Below are positions 53,260 to 62,549 of a stretch of 64,000 nucleotides of DNA, piece after piece (position 1 is the stretch's first letter; every line of letters starts with the position of its first letter). Origin of the DNA: Burkholderia cenocepacia. GTDB taxonomy: Bacteria; Pseudomonadota; Gammaproteobacteria; Burkholderiales; Burkholderiaceae. Both the position numbers and the translations under genes were made by a program. The stretch lies in the NCBI RefSeq assembly GCF_900446215.1, contig NZ_UAQZ01000013.1, forward strand, positions 434,001 to 498,000. Direction: 5' to 3'. Below the pieces are notes generated by a model. That model was not told where the DNA came from and made no database searches. It saw nothing but the letters and a program-made list of their open reading frames with translations.

Positions 53260-53767
53260 AGCGGTTTTATAGGTGCCGACGCAACTGATCAGTAGTGCGT
53301 ATCAACTTGTCGTTGCGGACGCGAAATCGGGCGGTCGGGAGAAACCGAAACAGATTGACGGGCCGGACGTCCGGCGCGCTGTCGCCGGACACAGTTGCGA
53401 CGCCGGACGGGCCCGTCGGGAGAAAAGACATCGATGCGACGCATCGGGTCATGCCGTACATCAACCAGAACCTGTCGAAACGGACAGATCGCGGCGAAGG
53501 TTACGGTGCGTCAGGGCTTGGCGGTAGCTTGTCGAACCGATATCCAATATCGGCACAACGCACATCCCTCGCGGAATGGCGCTTTAGTACCATCTTTCGA
53601 TTGAAAAACGGATCGATATGCGAAATATTTTCCGGCTGGTTGTGAATACGTTGTATTTACCGGAAGACTCATCGCATGCAGAGCGCATTACACGCAATCC
53701 GAGAATGAATCGTAGAATTTCGGCGTGGATTATAGGCCGATTTTAATCAGATAAGAGGCGTAATTTC
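53260..53767. promoter_or_regulatory. Palindrome-rich, AT-shifted region between adhesin and LysR genes
   Basis: A 508-bp divergent gap. Perfect palindrome GCCGGACGTCCGGC at 53362-53375; CGATGCG-A-CGCATCG at 53432-53446; an 11-bp direct repeat GTCGGGAGAAA at 53334-53344 and 53415-53425. The last 150 bp are clearly AT-richer than the window and probably contain the LysR promoter. No credible gene is present. The combination suggests several regulator sites in the adhesin leader. Confidence 0.45.
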
Positions 53768-54676
53768 ATGGATTTGTTGGCGACGATGCGGATCTACGTC
53801 AGAGTCGTAGAGCGCGGGACGATGTCCGGCGCGGCGCGGGATCTCGACATGGGCCAGCCGGCCGTCAGCGAGCGCATCGACAAGCTCGAGAAATTTCTCG
53901 GCACCCGGCTGCTGATGCGCAGCGCGCGCACGCTCAATTGCACGGAAGAAGGCCGCATCTTCTATGCGCGCAGCAAGGAGTTGCTCGAAGCAGCGGAAGA
54001 TACGATTGCCGCGGTATCGAAAACCGAGAACACGCTCGTCGGCACGATCCGGCTCGCGGCGGCGCAATGCTTCGGCGAGGTCGTGATGCCGCAGGCGCTG
54101 ATGCAGATCCGCACGGCCTACCCGCGGCTTCACATCGACCTGGTGCTGAACGACAACATCGTCGATCCGGTCACGGAAGGCGTCGACATTTCGATGCGTC
54201 TCGGCCAGCTCGGCGACGGCGGGTTCGTCGCGCATCCGATCGGCGAAGTCGGCCGCGTGCTCGTGGCCGCACCGTCGTATCTCGACCGGTTCGGGCCGAT
54301 CGAAACGAAGAGCGACCTCGCGAGCCATCCGTTCATTCGCGTGAAAGGCATCTTCGCGAACGAGCAACTGCCGCTGCAGGACGAAGACAAGACCGTCGAA
54401 TACGCCCGGATCCAGACGGTGATGACGACGAGCCACTGGCGCCCGATGTTCGATACGATCGTGGCCGGCGGCGGTATCGGCGTGGTCCAGTTACCGGCCT
54501 GCATCACCGCATTCCAGCAGGGAAAGCTCGTGGAGATCCTGCCGCGCTACACGATCCCCGACTATGCGCTCAATGCGCTCGTGCAGGCGCAGCGCCCGCT
54601 GCCGCCACGCGTGCGCGCCGTCGTCGACCTGCTGAAGAAGGAAGTTCCGCTGCTGCTGACGAAGCATCGCCGGTAG
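53768..54676 (+). CDS. LysR-family regulator
   Basis: A 302-residue LysR protein of the MDLLATMRIYVRVVERG type. The helix-turn-helix includes MSGAARDLDMGQPAVSERID, followed by LGTRLLMRSARTLNCTEEG. It is divergent from the adhesin gene (508 bp away) and convergent with the antiporter gene. It may control the adhesin, itself or a distant target; nothing decides. The start is given by the usual family length. Confidence 0.87.
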   Translation: MDLLATMRIYVRVVERGTMSGAARDLDMGQPAVSERIDKLEKFLGTRLLMRSARTLNCTEEGRIFYARSKELLEAAEDTIAAVSKTENTLVGTIRLAAAQCFGEVVMPQALMQIRTAYPRLHIDLVLNDNIVDPVTEGVDISMRLGQLGDGGFVAHPIGEVGRVLVAAPSYLDRFGPIETKSDLASHPFIRVKGIFANEQLPLQDEDKTVEYARIQTVMTTSHWRPMFDTIVAGGGIGVVQLPACITAFQQGKLVEILPRYTIPDYALNALVQAQRPLPPRVRAVVDLLKKEVPLLLTKHRR

Positions 54677-54695
54677 TCGCCGCCCTGCGCCGCCA

Positions 54696-56081
54696 TCACG
54701 CCTGCAGCGACTTCCCCGGCTCCTTCACGTGCGCATCGACTTCCATCTGGTAGAAGCGCGCGCTGACGAAGCCGAACAGCGTCCAGCCGAGGAACACGCA
54801 CAGGCCGCCGAGCATCAGCGCCTGCTCGCCCGAGCTGAACAGCGCATAGAAGCTGTACGCGGTCGCGACCATCGCGACCACGTTCGTCACGAGCGCCTTG
54901 CCCGGCGGTACCTTCGCGACCTTCTGGATCGTGATCAACGCGGCCATCGACATCACGTAAGGCACGAGGTTCGTGACGACCGCGAGATCGACGATCTTCT
55001 GGAACTGGCTGCTCAGCTCCGGGCTGATCGTCATCAGCGCGAGCGCGACCTGTGCGACCAGCAGGATCACCATGCCCACGATCGGCGTGCCCGTGCGCGT
55101 GGCACGTGCGAACACCGGCAGGAAGTAGCCGACGTCCGCCGAGCTCTTGAACACCTGCGCGACCGTAAACTGCCAGCCGAGCAGCGAGCCGATGCACGCG
55201 ATCACCATCAGCGCGGTGACGATCGTGCCGACGGTCGGCGTGAACATCGTCGCGAATGCGATGCCGAACGGCGCGTTCGACTTCGCGAGGATCGCGTTGG
55301 GCACGATCCCCGCGATCACGTTGGTCGACACGATGTAGAAGATCGCCGACGCGATCGTGCCGCCGAGCACGGCGATCGGCACGTTGCGCTCCGGATTCTC
55401 CACGGCGTCCGAGTTCGCGCACGCCGATTCGAGCCCGAGGAACGCCCACAGCGTCACCGCGATCGAGCTGCCGACGGCCGCCCCGAACGGCATGTCGTGC
55501 GGATTCCACGCGGCGCCCCAGGTCGCGCCGCTGAACCAGAACCAGCCGATCAGCGACACGACGACCACCGGAATGATCACGCCCCACACGGTCACCGCGC
55601 CGATCCGGCCGGTGATGCGCGAGCCGCCGAAATTCGCGACCGTCGTCAGCACGAGCAGGAAGATCGTCCACAGGCCCGTCTGCAGCGGCGACAGCGTCGC
55701 GTCGAACAGCACGGTGCCGTAGCCGACCGCCGTGACGCCGATCGCGACGTTGGCGATCACGAGCGACAGCCCGTACGTATAGTTCGCCATGTAGTTGCCG
55801 GCCTTGCCGAACGCGTACTCCGCGTAGCCGCCCATCCCGCCCGGCTTGCGGCTCAGCATCCCGCAGCGCGCGAACGCATAGGCCAGCGCGAGCGAACCGC
55901 CGGCCGTGACGATCCACGACAGCAGCGAGATCGTGCCGACCTGCGCGAGCTTCGACGGCAGCAGGATGATGCCGGAGCCCATCATGTTGACCGCCGTGAG
56001 AATGGTGAGCTGCCAGACGTTCATCCGGTGTTTCTGCGCGGCCGCCGGGGCCGCGCCGGACACGCGTGCTGCATTTTCCAT
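54696..56081 (-). CDS. potE: Putrescine/ornithine-type antiporter (PotE-like, APC family)
   Basis: A 461-residue amino-acid/polyamine antiporter with 12 predicted membrane segments. The sequence follows Escherichia coli PotE closely in the first 100 residues (QLTILTAVNMMGSGIILLPS, KPGGMGGYAEYAFGKAGNYM). It exchanges a basic amino acid for its decarboxylated amine. It is 61 bp downstream of the AdiA-type decarboxylase gene and co-directional, so it may here handle arginine/agmatine instead of ornithine/putrescine. The exact ligand is uncertain. Confidence 0.87.
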   Translation of the reverse strand: MENAARVSGAAPAAAQKHRMNVWQLTILTAVNMMGSGIILLPSKLAQVGTISLLSWIVTAGGSLALAYAFARCGMLSRKPGGMGGYAEYAFGKAGNYMANYTYGLSLVIANVAIGVTAVGYGTVLFDATLSPLQTGLWTIFLLVLTTVANFGGSRITGRIGAVTVWGVIIPVVVVSLIGWFWFSGATWGAAWNPHDMPFGAAVGSSIAVTLWAFLGLESACANSDAVENPERNVPIAVLGGTIASAIFYIVSTNVIAGIVPNAILAKSNAPFGIAFATMFTPTVGTIVTALMVIACIGSLLGWQFTVAQVFKSSADVGYFLPVFARATRTGTPIVGMVILLVAQVALALMTISPELSSQFQKIVDLAVVTNLVPYVMSMAALITIQKVAKVPPGKALVTNVVAMVATAYSFYALFSSGEQALMLGGLCVFLGWTLFGFVSARFYQMEVDAHVKEPGKSLQA

Positions 56082-56142
56082 GGTGTCGATCCTTCGATGT
56101 GAGGCCGCCGCGCGGCCGGTCGCTCGTTCGCCCGGTCGGGCG

Positions 56143-58443
56143 TCAGGCCGTCAGGCAGTACACGCGGTACGTACCGTCCTCGACCTCCACGCCATGCGTG
56201 TCGTGCGCGAACCCCGGGAACCGCCGGTCGTACGCTTCGAGCGCCTTCAGGTAGCCGAGCACCGGACCGCCAGCCGGCCCCGCGTTCTCGCCCGGCATCA
56301 GGAGCGGAATGCCCGGCGGATACGGCACGACGCCGGTGGCCACGGTACGCCCGGCCAGCTCGTCGAGCGTCACCTGCTCGATGCGACCCTGCACGAGATG
56401 CTCGTACGCGCGCACCGGGCTCATCTCCGGCTTCGGCAGGATCGAGAACGCCTCCGACATCAGCCGCGTCGTGCCGAGCTGCTCCATCGCCGCGAACATC
56501 GTGTCGGCCAGGTCCTTCAGCCCCATGCCCGCATAGCGCGAGCCATACTCCTTCGCGAGCGACGGAATCGCCAGGTCGAGCGGCAGGTTCGCGTCGTAGT
56601 CGCGCTTGAAATCGCACAGCGCGCTGACGAGCGAACCCCACTTGCCCTTCGTGATGCCGATCGAGAACAGGAACAGGATCGTGAAATCGGTCGTCTTCTC
56701 GACCACGATGCCGCGCGCATCGAGATACGCGGTGACGACGCTCGCCGGGATGCCGACCGGCATCAGGCCGCCGGCCGGCGCGACGCCCGGCGTGACGATC
56801 GACACCTTGATCGGGTCGAGCATGCAATAGCCGTCCTCGATGTTGCCGAAGCCATGCCATTGCGCGCCCGGGCGCAGCACCCAGCACGCCGGGTCGCTCG
56901 CGAGCAGTTCGGGCGGCGCATCGTGGAACGGCAGCGTGCGGCCCGTGCGCGCCTCGAGCACGGTGTCGGGCTGCCAGCATTCGAAGAACCAGTCGCCCTT
57001 CGCGCCGAATTCGCCGTTCATCCGCGCGATCATCTGCCGGAACGCGACGGCCTCTTCGATCGACTCGCGCGTCAGCGCGGCGCCGCCGGGGCCGTCCATC
57101 ATCGCGGCCGCGACGTCGTTCGACGCGATGATCGCGTAGTTCGGCGACGTCGACGCATGCATCATGAACGTTTCGTTGAACTGGCCATGCGGAATCGGGC
57201 TGCGGCCGTCGCGCACGTGGATGTAGGACGCCTGCGACAGCGCGGTCAGCAGCTTGTGCGTCGACTGCGTCGCGAACACCGTGGGCCGGTCCGCATGATG
57301 GTCGCGCGGGTCGCCGTGCATCGCATGGCGGTCGCGATAGATCGGGTTGAAACGCGCGTAGCCGTACCACGCCTCGTCGAAGTGCAGCCGGTCGACGCTC
57401 GCGCCGAGCAGCTCCTCGACGCGCGTCACGTTGTAGCAGAGGCCGTCGTACGTCGAGTTCGTGACGATCGCGTGCTTCGGCTGGCGATCGGCCAGCCCGG
57501 CCGCGAGCGGGTTCGATGCGATCGCCTCGCGGATCGCCGTCTGCGTGAGGCGCTCCGAGGCGATCGGTCCGATGATCCCGTAGCGGTTGCGCGTCGGCAC
57601 GAGGTACGTCGGGATCGCGCCCGACATCGTCATCGCGTGCTCGGCCGACTTGTGGCAATTGCGGTCGCACAGCGCGATCTGGTCGCGGCTCACGCTCGCC
57701 ATCAGGATGATGCGGTTCGACGTCGACGAGCCGTTCGTCACGTGATACGTGCGATGCGCGCCGAACACGCGCGCCGCGTAGCGTTCGCTTTCGCCGATCG
57801 GGCCCGAGTGGTCGAGCAGCGAGCCGAGCTCGCCCACCGAGATCGACAAGTCCGAGCGGAACAGCGATTCGCCGAAATATTCGAAGAACGCGCGGCCGAC
57901 CGGCGATTTCAGGAAGCCGGTGCCGCCCGTGTGGCCGGGCGTATGCCACGAGTATTCGTACACGCGCGAGAACTTCGCGAGCGCGCCGAACATCGGCGGC
58001 AGGACGGTCGAGCGATAGCGTTCGATCGCCGCGTGAATGCGCCCGCCGATGAAGTCGGCCGTATCCTCGAGCAGCCACACGAAATCGTCGACCTTGCCCA
58101 TCACCGCGGCCGGTACCGACGACGCGACGCTGCGGTCGGCCAGCAGGAAGATCGGCACGCTGCCGTTGCGATGCCGGATCGCGTCGACCACGGCCTCGGA
58201 CGGCCCGTGGCCGTCCACGCCGAGATCCCAGTCGAGCAGCACGCACTGGATCGACGGATCGGAGCGGAGCAGCACGATGGCATCGTCGGCGGACGTCGCC
58301 GTCAGCACGTCGATACCGCGTTGCGCGAGCTCCGCGCTCAGCGTGCGGACCGCACGCCCGGTCGCGGTTTCCTGCGCGATCTCGTCGTCGACCAGTAGCG
58401 CACGCATGCCGAGACGGCGGATGCCGCCGACAGAAGTATTCAT
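56143..58443 (-). CDS. adiA: AdiA-type arginine decarboxylase
   Basis: A 766-residue PLP-dependent fold-type I decarboxylase. Its length and sequence agree with E. coli AdiA (756 residues): HFDEAWYGYARFNPIYRD, HSGPIGESERYAARVFGAH, RNRYGIIGP and the PLP-lysine loop FATQSTHKLLTALSQ with Lys397. The enzyme converts arginine to agmatine, consuming a proton. The N-terminal wing domain keeps receiver-like acidic residues (LLVDDE, LLDWDLG) that E. coli AdiA has lost. A GAGGG site precedes the ATG. The antiporter gene follows. Lysine or ornithine as substrate is less likely. Confidence 0.86.
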   Translation of the reverse strand: MNTSVGGIRRLGMRALLVDDEIAQETATGRAVRTLSAELAQRGIDVLTATSADDAIVLLRSDPSIQCVLLDWDLGVDGHGPSEAVVDAIRHRNGSVPIFLLADRSVASSVPAAVMGKVDDFVWLLEDTADFIGGRIHAAIERYRSTVLPPMFGALAKFSRVYEYSWHTPGHTGGTGFLKSPVGRAFFEYFGESLFRSDLSISVGELGSLLDHSGPIGESERYAARVFGAHRTYHVTNGSSTSNRIILMASVSRDQIALCDRNCHKSAEHAMTMSGAIPTYLVPTRNRYGIIGPIASERLTQTAIREAIASNPLAAGLADRQPKHAIVTNSTYDGLCYNVTRVEELLGASVDRLHFDEAWYGYARFNPIYRDRHAMHGDPRDHHADRPTVFATQSTHKLLTALSQASYIHVRDGRSPIPHGQFNETFMMHASTSPNYAIIASNDVAAAMMDGPGGAALTRESIEEAVAFRQMIARMNGEFGAKGDWFFECWQPDTVLEARTGRTLPFHDAPPELLASDPACWVLRPGAQWHGFGNIEDGYCMLDPIKVSIVTPGVAPAGGLMPVGIPASVVTAYLDARGIVVEKTTDFTILFLFSIGITKGKWGSLVSALCDFKRDYDANLPLDLAIPSLAKEYGSRYAGMGLKDLADTMFAAMEQLGTTRLMSEAFSILPKPEMSPVRAYEHLVQGRIEQVTLDELAGRTVATGVVPYPPGIPLLMPGENAGPAGGPVLGYLKALEAYDRRFPGFAHDTHGVEVEDGTYRVYCLTA

Positions 58444-58948
58444 GATGTTGCCCTCGCTGTTGCGTTGCTTCGATTGGTATTGTTCGTCTCACGAGCACGC
58501 GGACAGCAGGCCACGGGCAGCGGCATGAGACGCTCGCCATTCCGGCTTGATTCGCCGTCCAATTCGGAGCCGACTATGCCATGGATGCCTTTCGATGAAA
58601 AGCTGACGATTCGGTGAAGCCATCGACGCGTTTCAAATCGGATTTCATCATTGGATCATTTTTATGTGCGCCGCAGCACGCCAATTTCCGATTATTTGAT
58701 CATGCTCATGCCGCAATGGCATTTCGATCCGGTCCGATTGAGTTCGTATGTTTTTGTTGCTACGATCGGCTGCGCCGGGCACGGCCCGATCGCGGCTGTG
58801 CCGCGCCGCACAAGGGTCCTGATGCAGTGCGCAATCGGCAATCGGCATTCGCGGGACCGTTTTCAATCGGCTGTAGCGCGTATCGGTTCGCGATTGCGTC
58901 CTGGCGCGAATACGGCTCCCGTTTCAGGTCATTTACCGGAGAGTTCGC
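58444..58948. other. Divergent intergenic region between adiA and ornithine decarboxylase genes
   Basis: A 505-bp gap, AT-rich for the window in its middle. A short dyad ATGCC-N5-GGCAT lies at 58708-58722. No convincing coding frame, no clear -35/-10 pair and no strong hairpin were seen. The length suggests promoters and regulator sites for both decarboxylase genes. Confidence 0.4.
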
Positions 58949-61129
58949 GTGAGCCTGTTGAAAATCGCAGTCGAGCCGGCGCTGATCGGCGCCTTCCTCA
59001 CCACGCACGAACAGGTCGACGTATTCCAGACCGATTTCACGAATATCGCGGCAATCGTCGTCGGAATCGATTCCGCGGAAAAGGTACTGAAAACCGTCGA
59101 AAGAACCGGTTTCGCGATTCCGTTCTTCGTCGCGGTCGAGCCCGACCAGGAAGTGCCGCCGTCGGTCCTGCCGAGCGCGAGCGGCGTGATCCAGCTTCGG
59201 CACGGCGGCCGCCATTACTACGGCCGGCAGATTTCCGCCGCCGCCGACATCTACAGCGAGAACCTGCTGCCGCCGTTCTTCAAGGTCATGCGCGAATACG
59301 TGCAGCGCGGCTACGTCGAATTCGACTGCCCGGGCCACCAGGGCGGCCAGTTCTTCTCGAATCATCCGCTCGGCCGGATGTTCTTCGATTTCTTCGGCGA
59401 AACGCTGTTTCGCGCGGACCTCTGCAACGCGGACGTGCGGCTCGGCGACCTGCTGATCCACGAAGGGCCCGCGCTGGAAGCGCAGCGCAACGCCGCGCGC
59501 ATCTACAACGCGGACAAGACATACTTCGTGCTGAACGGCACGTCGACGTCGAACAAGGTCGTCACGAGCGCGCTGCTCGCGCCCGACGATCTCGTGCTGT
59601 TCGATCGCAACAACCACAAGTCGGTGCACCTCGGCGCGCTCGTGCTGTCCGGCGCGCGGCCGGTCTACCTCGAGACCGCGCGCAACGCGTGGGGCCTCAT
59701 CGGCGGCGTCGACAGCGCGGCGCTCGGCGAGGCGCGCATTCGCGACGCGATCCGCGACGTCGCGCCCGAGCGCGCCGACCTGCCGCGCCCGTTCCGGCTC
59801 GCGGTGATCCAGCTCGGCACCTACGACGGCACGATCTACAACGCGCGCGAAATCGTCGACCGGATCGGCCATCTGTGCGACTACATCCTGTTCGATTCGG
59901 CGTGGGTCGGCTACGAACAGTTCATCCCGATGATGCAGGACTGCTCGCCGCTGATGCTGACGCTCGGCCCCGACGATCCCGGCATCTTCGTCACGCAATC
60001 GGTGCACAAGCAGCAGGCCGGCTTCTCGCAGACGTCGCAGATCCACAAGAAGGACAGCCACATCGAGGGCCAGAAGCGCTTCTGCGATCACCGGCGCTTC
60101 AACAACGCGTACATGATCCACGCGTCGACGAGCCCGTTCTACCCGATGTTCGCGGCGCTCGACGTCAACGCGCAGATGCACGCGGGCCCGGCCGGCAAGC
60201 GCCTGTGGCGCGACTGCGTCGCGCACGGCGTCGACGCGCGCAAGCTGCTGCTGAAAACCTGCCGCCAGATCCGCCCGTTCGTCCCGCAGCAGGTCGACGG
60301 CCGCCCGTGGGCCGACCATCCGACCGAGCAGATCGTCGACGACCTGCGCTTCTTCCGCTTCCATCCGGCCGACACGTGGCACGGCTTCGATGGCTATGCG
60401 GACGACCAGTATTTCGTCGATCCGTGCAAGCTGCTGCTGACGACGCCCGGCATCGATCGCGACACGCACGAATACGCGGCGTTCGGCGCGCCGGCGCCGA
60501 TTCTCGCGCGCTATCTGCGCGAGCACGGCGTCGTGCCCGAGAAGGCCGACCTGTACACGATCCTGTTCCTGCTCACGCCATCGGAGAGTTTCGGCAAGCT
60601 GCAGCATCTGGTCGCGCACCTCGCGCAGTTCGAGCGCCATCTCGACCAGGACACGCCGCTGCGCGAAGCGATTCCGTCGCTGTGCGAAGCGTATCCGGAG
60701 TTGTACGGCACGATGCGCCTGCGGCAGCTGTGCCAGCGCATGCACGACTTCTACCGCAGCCACGACATGAAGCATCTGCAGAAACAGATGTTCCGGCGCG
60801 CGCAGTTCCCGAAGCAGGCGATGCTGCCGCAGGCCGCGAATGCCGAGTTGATCCGCAACAACGTCGAACTCGTGACGCTCGACCGCATCGAAGGCCGGAT
60901 CGCGACCGAAGGCGCGCTGCCCTACCCGCCGGGCATCTTCTGCGTGGTGCCGGGCGAAGTGTGGGGCGGCCCGGCGCTCGACTACTTCCGCGCGCTCGAA
61001 GCCGGAATCAACGCACTGCCGGGCTTCGAGCCGGAAATCCAGGGCGTGTACCTGCAGACGAAGCCGGACGGCACCAAGCAGGCATCGGCGTACGTGGTCG
61101 CGGCCGGCGCGGACGCGTCGCGCATGTAG
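58949..61129 (+). CDS. Ornithine decarboxylase (SpeC/SpeF type)
   Basis: A 726-residue PLP decarboxylase of the prokaryotic ornithine/lysine/arginine group. The PLP lysine is Lys354 in VTQSVHKQQAGFSQTSQI, nearly the E. coli SpeC number (355). FDCPGHQGGQFFSNHPLG and LNGTSTSNKVV are typical. It makes putrescine from ornithine. The start is a GTG with CCGGAGAG upstream. The gene is divergent from adiA and potE; PotE-like exchange could serve it. A hairpin follows at 61137-61155. The lysine reading is the main alternative. Confidence 0.86.
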   Translation: MSLLKIAVEPALIGAFLTTHEQVDVFQTDFTNIAAIVVGIDSAEKVLKTVERTGFAIPFFVAVEPDQEVPPSVLPSASGVIQLRHGGRHYYGRQISAAADIYSENLLPPFFKVMREYVQRGYVEFDCPGHQGGQFFSNHPLGRMFFDFFGETLFRADLCNADVRLGDLLIHEGPALEAQRNAARIYNADKTYFVLNGTSTSNKVVTSALLAPDDLVLFDRNNHKSVHLGALVLSGARPVYLETARNAWGLIGGVDSAALGEARIRDAIRDVAPERADLPRPFRLAVIQLGTYDGTIYNAREIVDRIGHLCDYILFDSAWVGYEQFIPMMQDCSPLMLTLGPDDPGIFVTQSVHKQQAGFSQTSQIHKKDSHIEGQKRFCDHRRFNNAYMIHASTSPFYPMFAALDVNAQMHAGPAGKRLWRDCVAHGVDARKLLLKTCRQIRPFVPQQVDGRPWADHPTEQIVDDLRFFRFHPADTWHGFDGYADDQYFVDPCKLLLTTPGIDRDTHEYAAFGAPAPILARYLREHGVVPEKADLYTILFLLTPSESFGKLQHLVAHLAQFERHLDQDTPLREAIPSLCEAYPELYGTMRLRQLCQRMHDFYRSHDMKHLQKQMFRRAQFPKQAMLPQAANAELIRNNVELVTLDRIEGRIATEGALPYPPGIFCVVPGEVWGGPALDYFRALEAGINALPGFEPEIQGVYLQTKPDGTKQASAYVVAAGADASRM

Positions 61130-61136
61130 GTCCGGT

Positions 61137-61155
61137 GGGCGGCTGCACGCCGCCC
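61137..61155 (+). terminator. Hairpin after the ornithine decarboxylase gene
   Basis: GGGCGGC (61137-61143), loop TGCAC, GCCGCCC (61149-61155), 8 bp after the stop codon. It is short but perfectly paired. Confidence 0.45.
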
Positions 61156-61350
61156 GCCGTCTGTTCCGGAGACGACCGCCCGGTGCCGCGACGGCCGCGC
61201 ACCGGCACTTGCGCATGGTCCGACCGTGCGGTACCGTCCTCCTTTCCGGGATAACCGAAGCCTCGCCTCGAAACCCATCCGTCGATTCGATCCGATGCGG
61301 CCCCGCCCCTGCCCGGCGCCGTCGCATCGCGCGTACAGGAGGGGTTTGCG

Positions 61351-62514
61351 TTGGACGTTCGCGTGTATCTGCTGGCCGCCGCCGTGTTCCTGGCCGGCGT
61401 TGCCGAAAACATCTGCGTCGGCATCCTGCCGGCGATCTCCGCCGGCCTTCACGTGTCGATCGCCGCTGCCGGACAGCTCACCACGATATTCTCCGCCGTG
61501 TTCGCGCTCGCCGCGCTCGTGGCCGCGTCGTTCGTCGCACGGGTCGAACGGCGCACCGCGCTGCTCGCGGCGCTCGGCGCGTTCGCGGCCGCGAACCTGG
61601 GCGCCGCCGCGAGCCCCGGCTATGCGAGCCTGTTTGCCGCGCGCGTGCTGATGGCCGCGAGCTGCGCGACGCTGATCCTCGTCGCGACGCGCTTCGCGGC
61701 CGAACTCGCGCCGGCGTCGCAACGCGGCCGCGCGATCGGCATCGTGTTCATGGGGATCAGCGCGTCGCTCGTGCTCGGCGTGCCGATCGGGATGCGCATC
61801 ACCGAATGGGCCGGCTGGCGCGCGGTGTTCGTGTCGATCGCGATGCCGGCGCTGCCGCTCGGAATCTGGCTCGCCCGCCGGCTGCCGCGCATGGCGCCTG
61901 CCGCGGCTCGCGCCTCCGGCGTGCCGTCGTATCGCGCCGTGCTGGCGCGGCCGCGGCTGCTCGCCGCGCAATGCGTATCGATCGCGATGATCGGCGGGCA
62001 TTTCACGCTGTTCGCGTATCTCACGCCATATCTGCAGGCCGTGCTGTCGCCCGGCGCGGCCGCGCTCGAAGGGCTGTACGTCGCGTTCGGGATGGCCGGC
62101 GTGACCGGCGCGTGGCTCGGCGGGCTCTTCTCGGATCGGCTCGGCGCTTCGCGCACGCTGTGCGCATGTCCGGCCGTGTTTCTCGTCGCGATGGCCGTGC
62201 TGCCGGCGGCCGGTGCGTCGCCGCTCGCATTCGTGCCCGCGATGATGCTGTGGGGCGGCATCAGCTGGTCGATCTCGCCGATCGTGCAGAACTATCTGAT
62301 CCACACCGCGCCGTCGCTGGCCGACGCGAGCGTCGGCATCAACGTGTCGGCGATGCATGCGGGCGTCGCGCTCGGGTCGGCGTTCGGCGGCGTACTGGTC
62401 GGGCGCAATGCACTGCTCGTTACACCGTGGGCCGGCTGCGTGCTGGTGGCCGTCGCGCTGGCATGCGCGTGGGTCGCGGCACGGCCCGCGCGGCAGGCCG
62501 TGCGCGCGTCGTGA
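61351..62514 (+). CDS. MFS transporter (AraJ/NepI-like exporter)
   Basis: A 387-residue 12-segment MFS protein of the arabinose-efflux/purine-ribonucleoside exporter type. It shows FLAGVAENICVGILPAISAG, GQLTTIFSAVFALAALVAA, RVLMAASCATLILVAT and MGISASLVLGVPIGM. The start is TTG with AGGAGGGG 6 bases before it, which decides the start. A weak stem (CGGGCG/CGCCCG) after the stop overlaps the gap to the convergent dehydrogenase gene. The substrate is unknown. Confidence 0.85.
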   Translation: MDVRVYLLAAAVFLAGVAENICVGILPAISAGLHVSIAAAGQLTTIFSAVFALAALVAASFVARVERRTALLAALGAFAAANLGAAASPGYASLFAARVLMAASCATLILVATRFAAELAPASQRGRAIGIVFMGISASLVLGVPIGMRITEWAGWRAVFVSIAMPALPLGIWLARRLPRMAPAAARASGVPSYRAVLARPRLLAAQCVSIAMIGGHFTLFAYLTPYLQAVLSPGAAALEGLYVAFGMAGVTGAWLGGLFSDRLGASRTLCACPAVFLVAMAVLPAAGASPLAFVPAMMLWGGISWSISPIVQNYLIHTAPSLADASVGINVSAMHAGVALGSAFGGVLVGRNALLVTPWAGCVLVAVALACAWVAARPARQAVRAS

Positions 62515-62549
62515 ATCGTGCCGGGCGATGTGCTGCACCGCCCGCCGTC

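Noticed and set aside
53295..53645. 116-codon frame in the adhesin-LysR gap
   Set aside because: No ribosome site, no family resemblance, and it runs across palindromes and an AT-rich promoter-like stretch.
55906..58398. 830-codon plus-strand frame over potE and adiA
   Set aside because: Antisense to two strongly supported genes; Arg/Ala/His-rich with no motif.
58614..58952. 112-codon frame upstream of the ornithine decarboxylase
   Set aside because: It overlaps the promoter region, has unusual Phe/Cys-rich composition and no ribosome site; the downstream GTG has a clear one.
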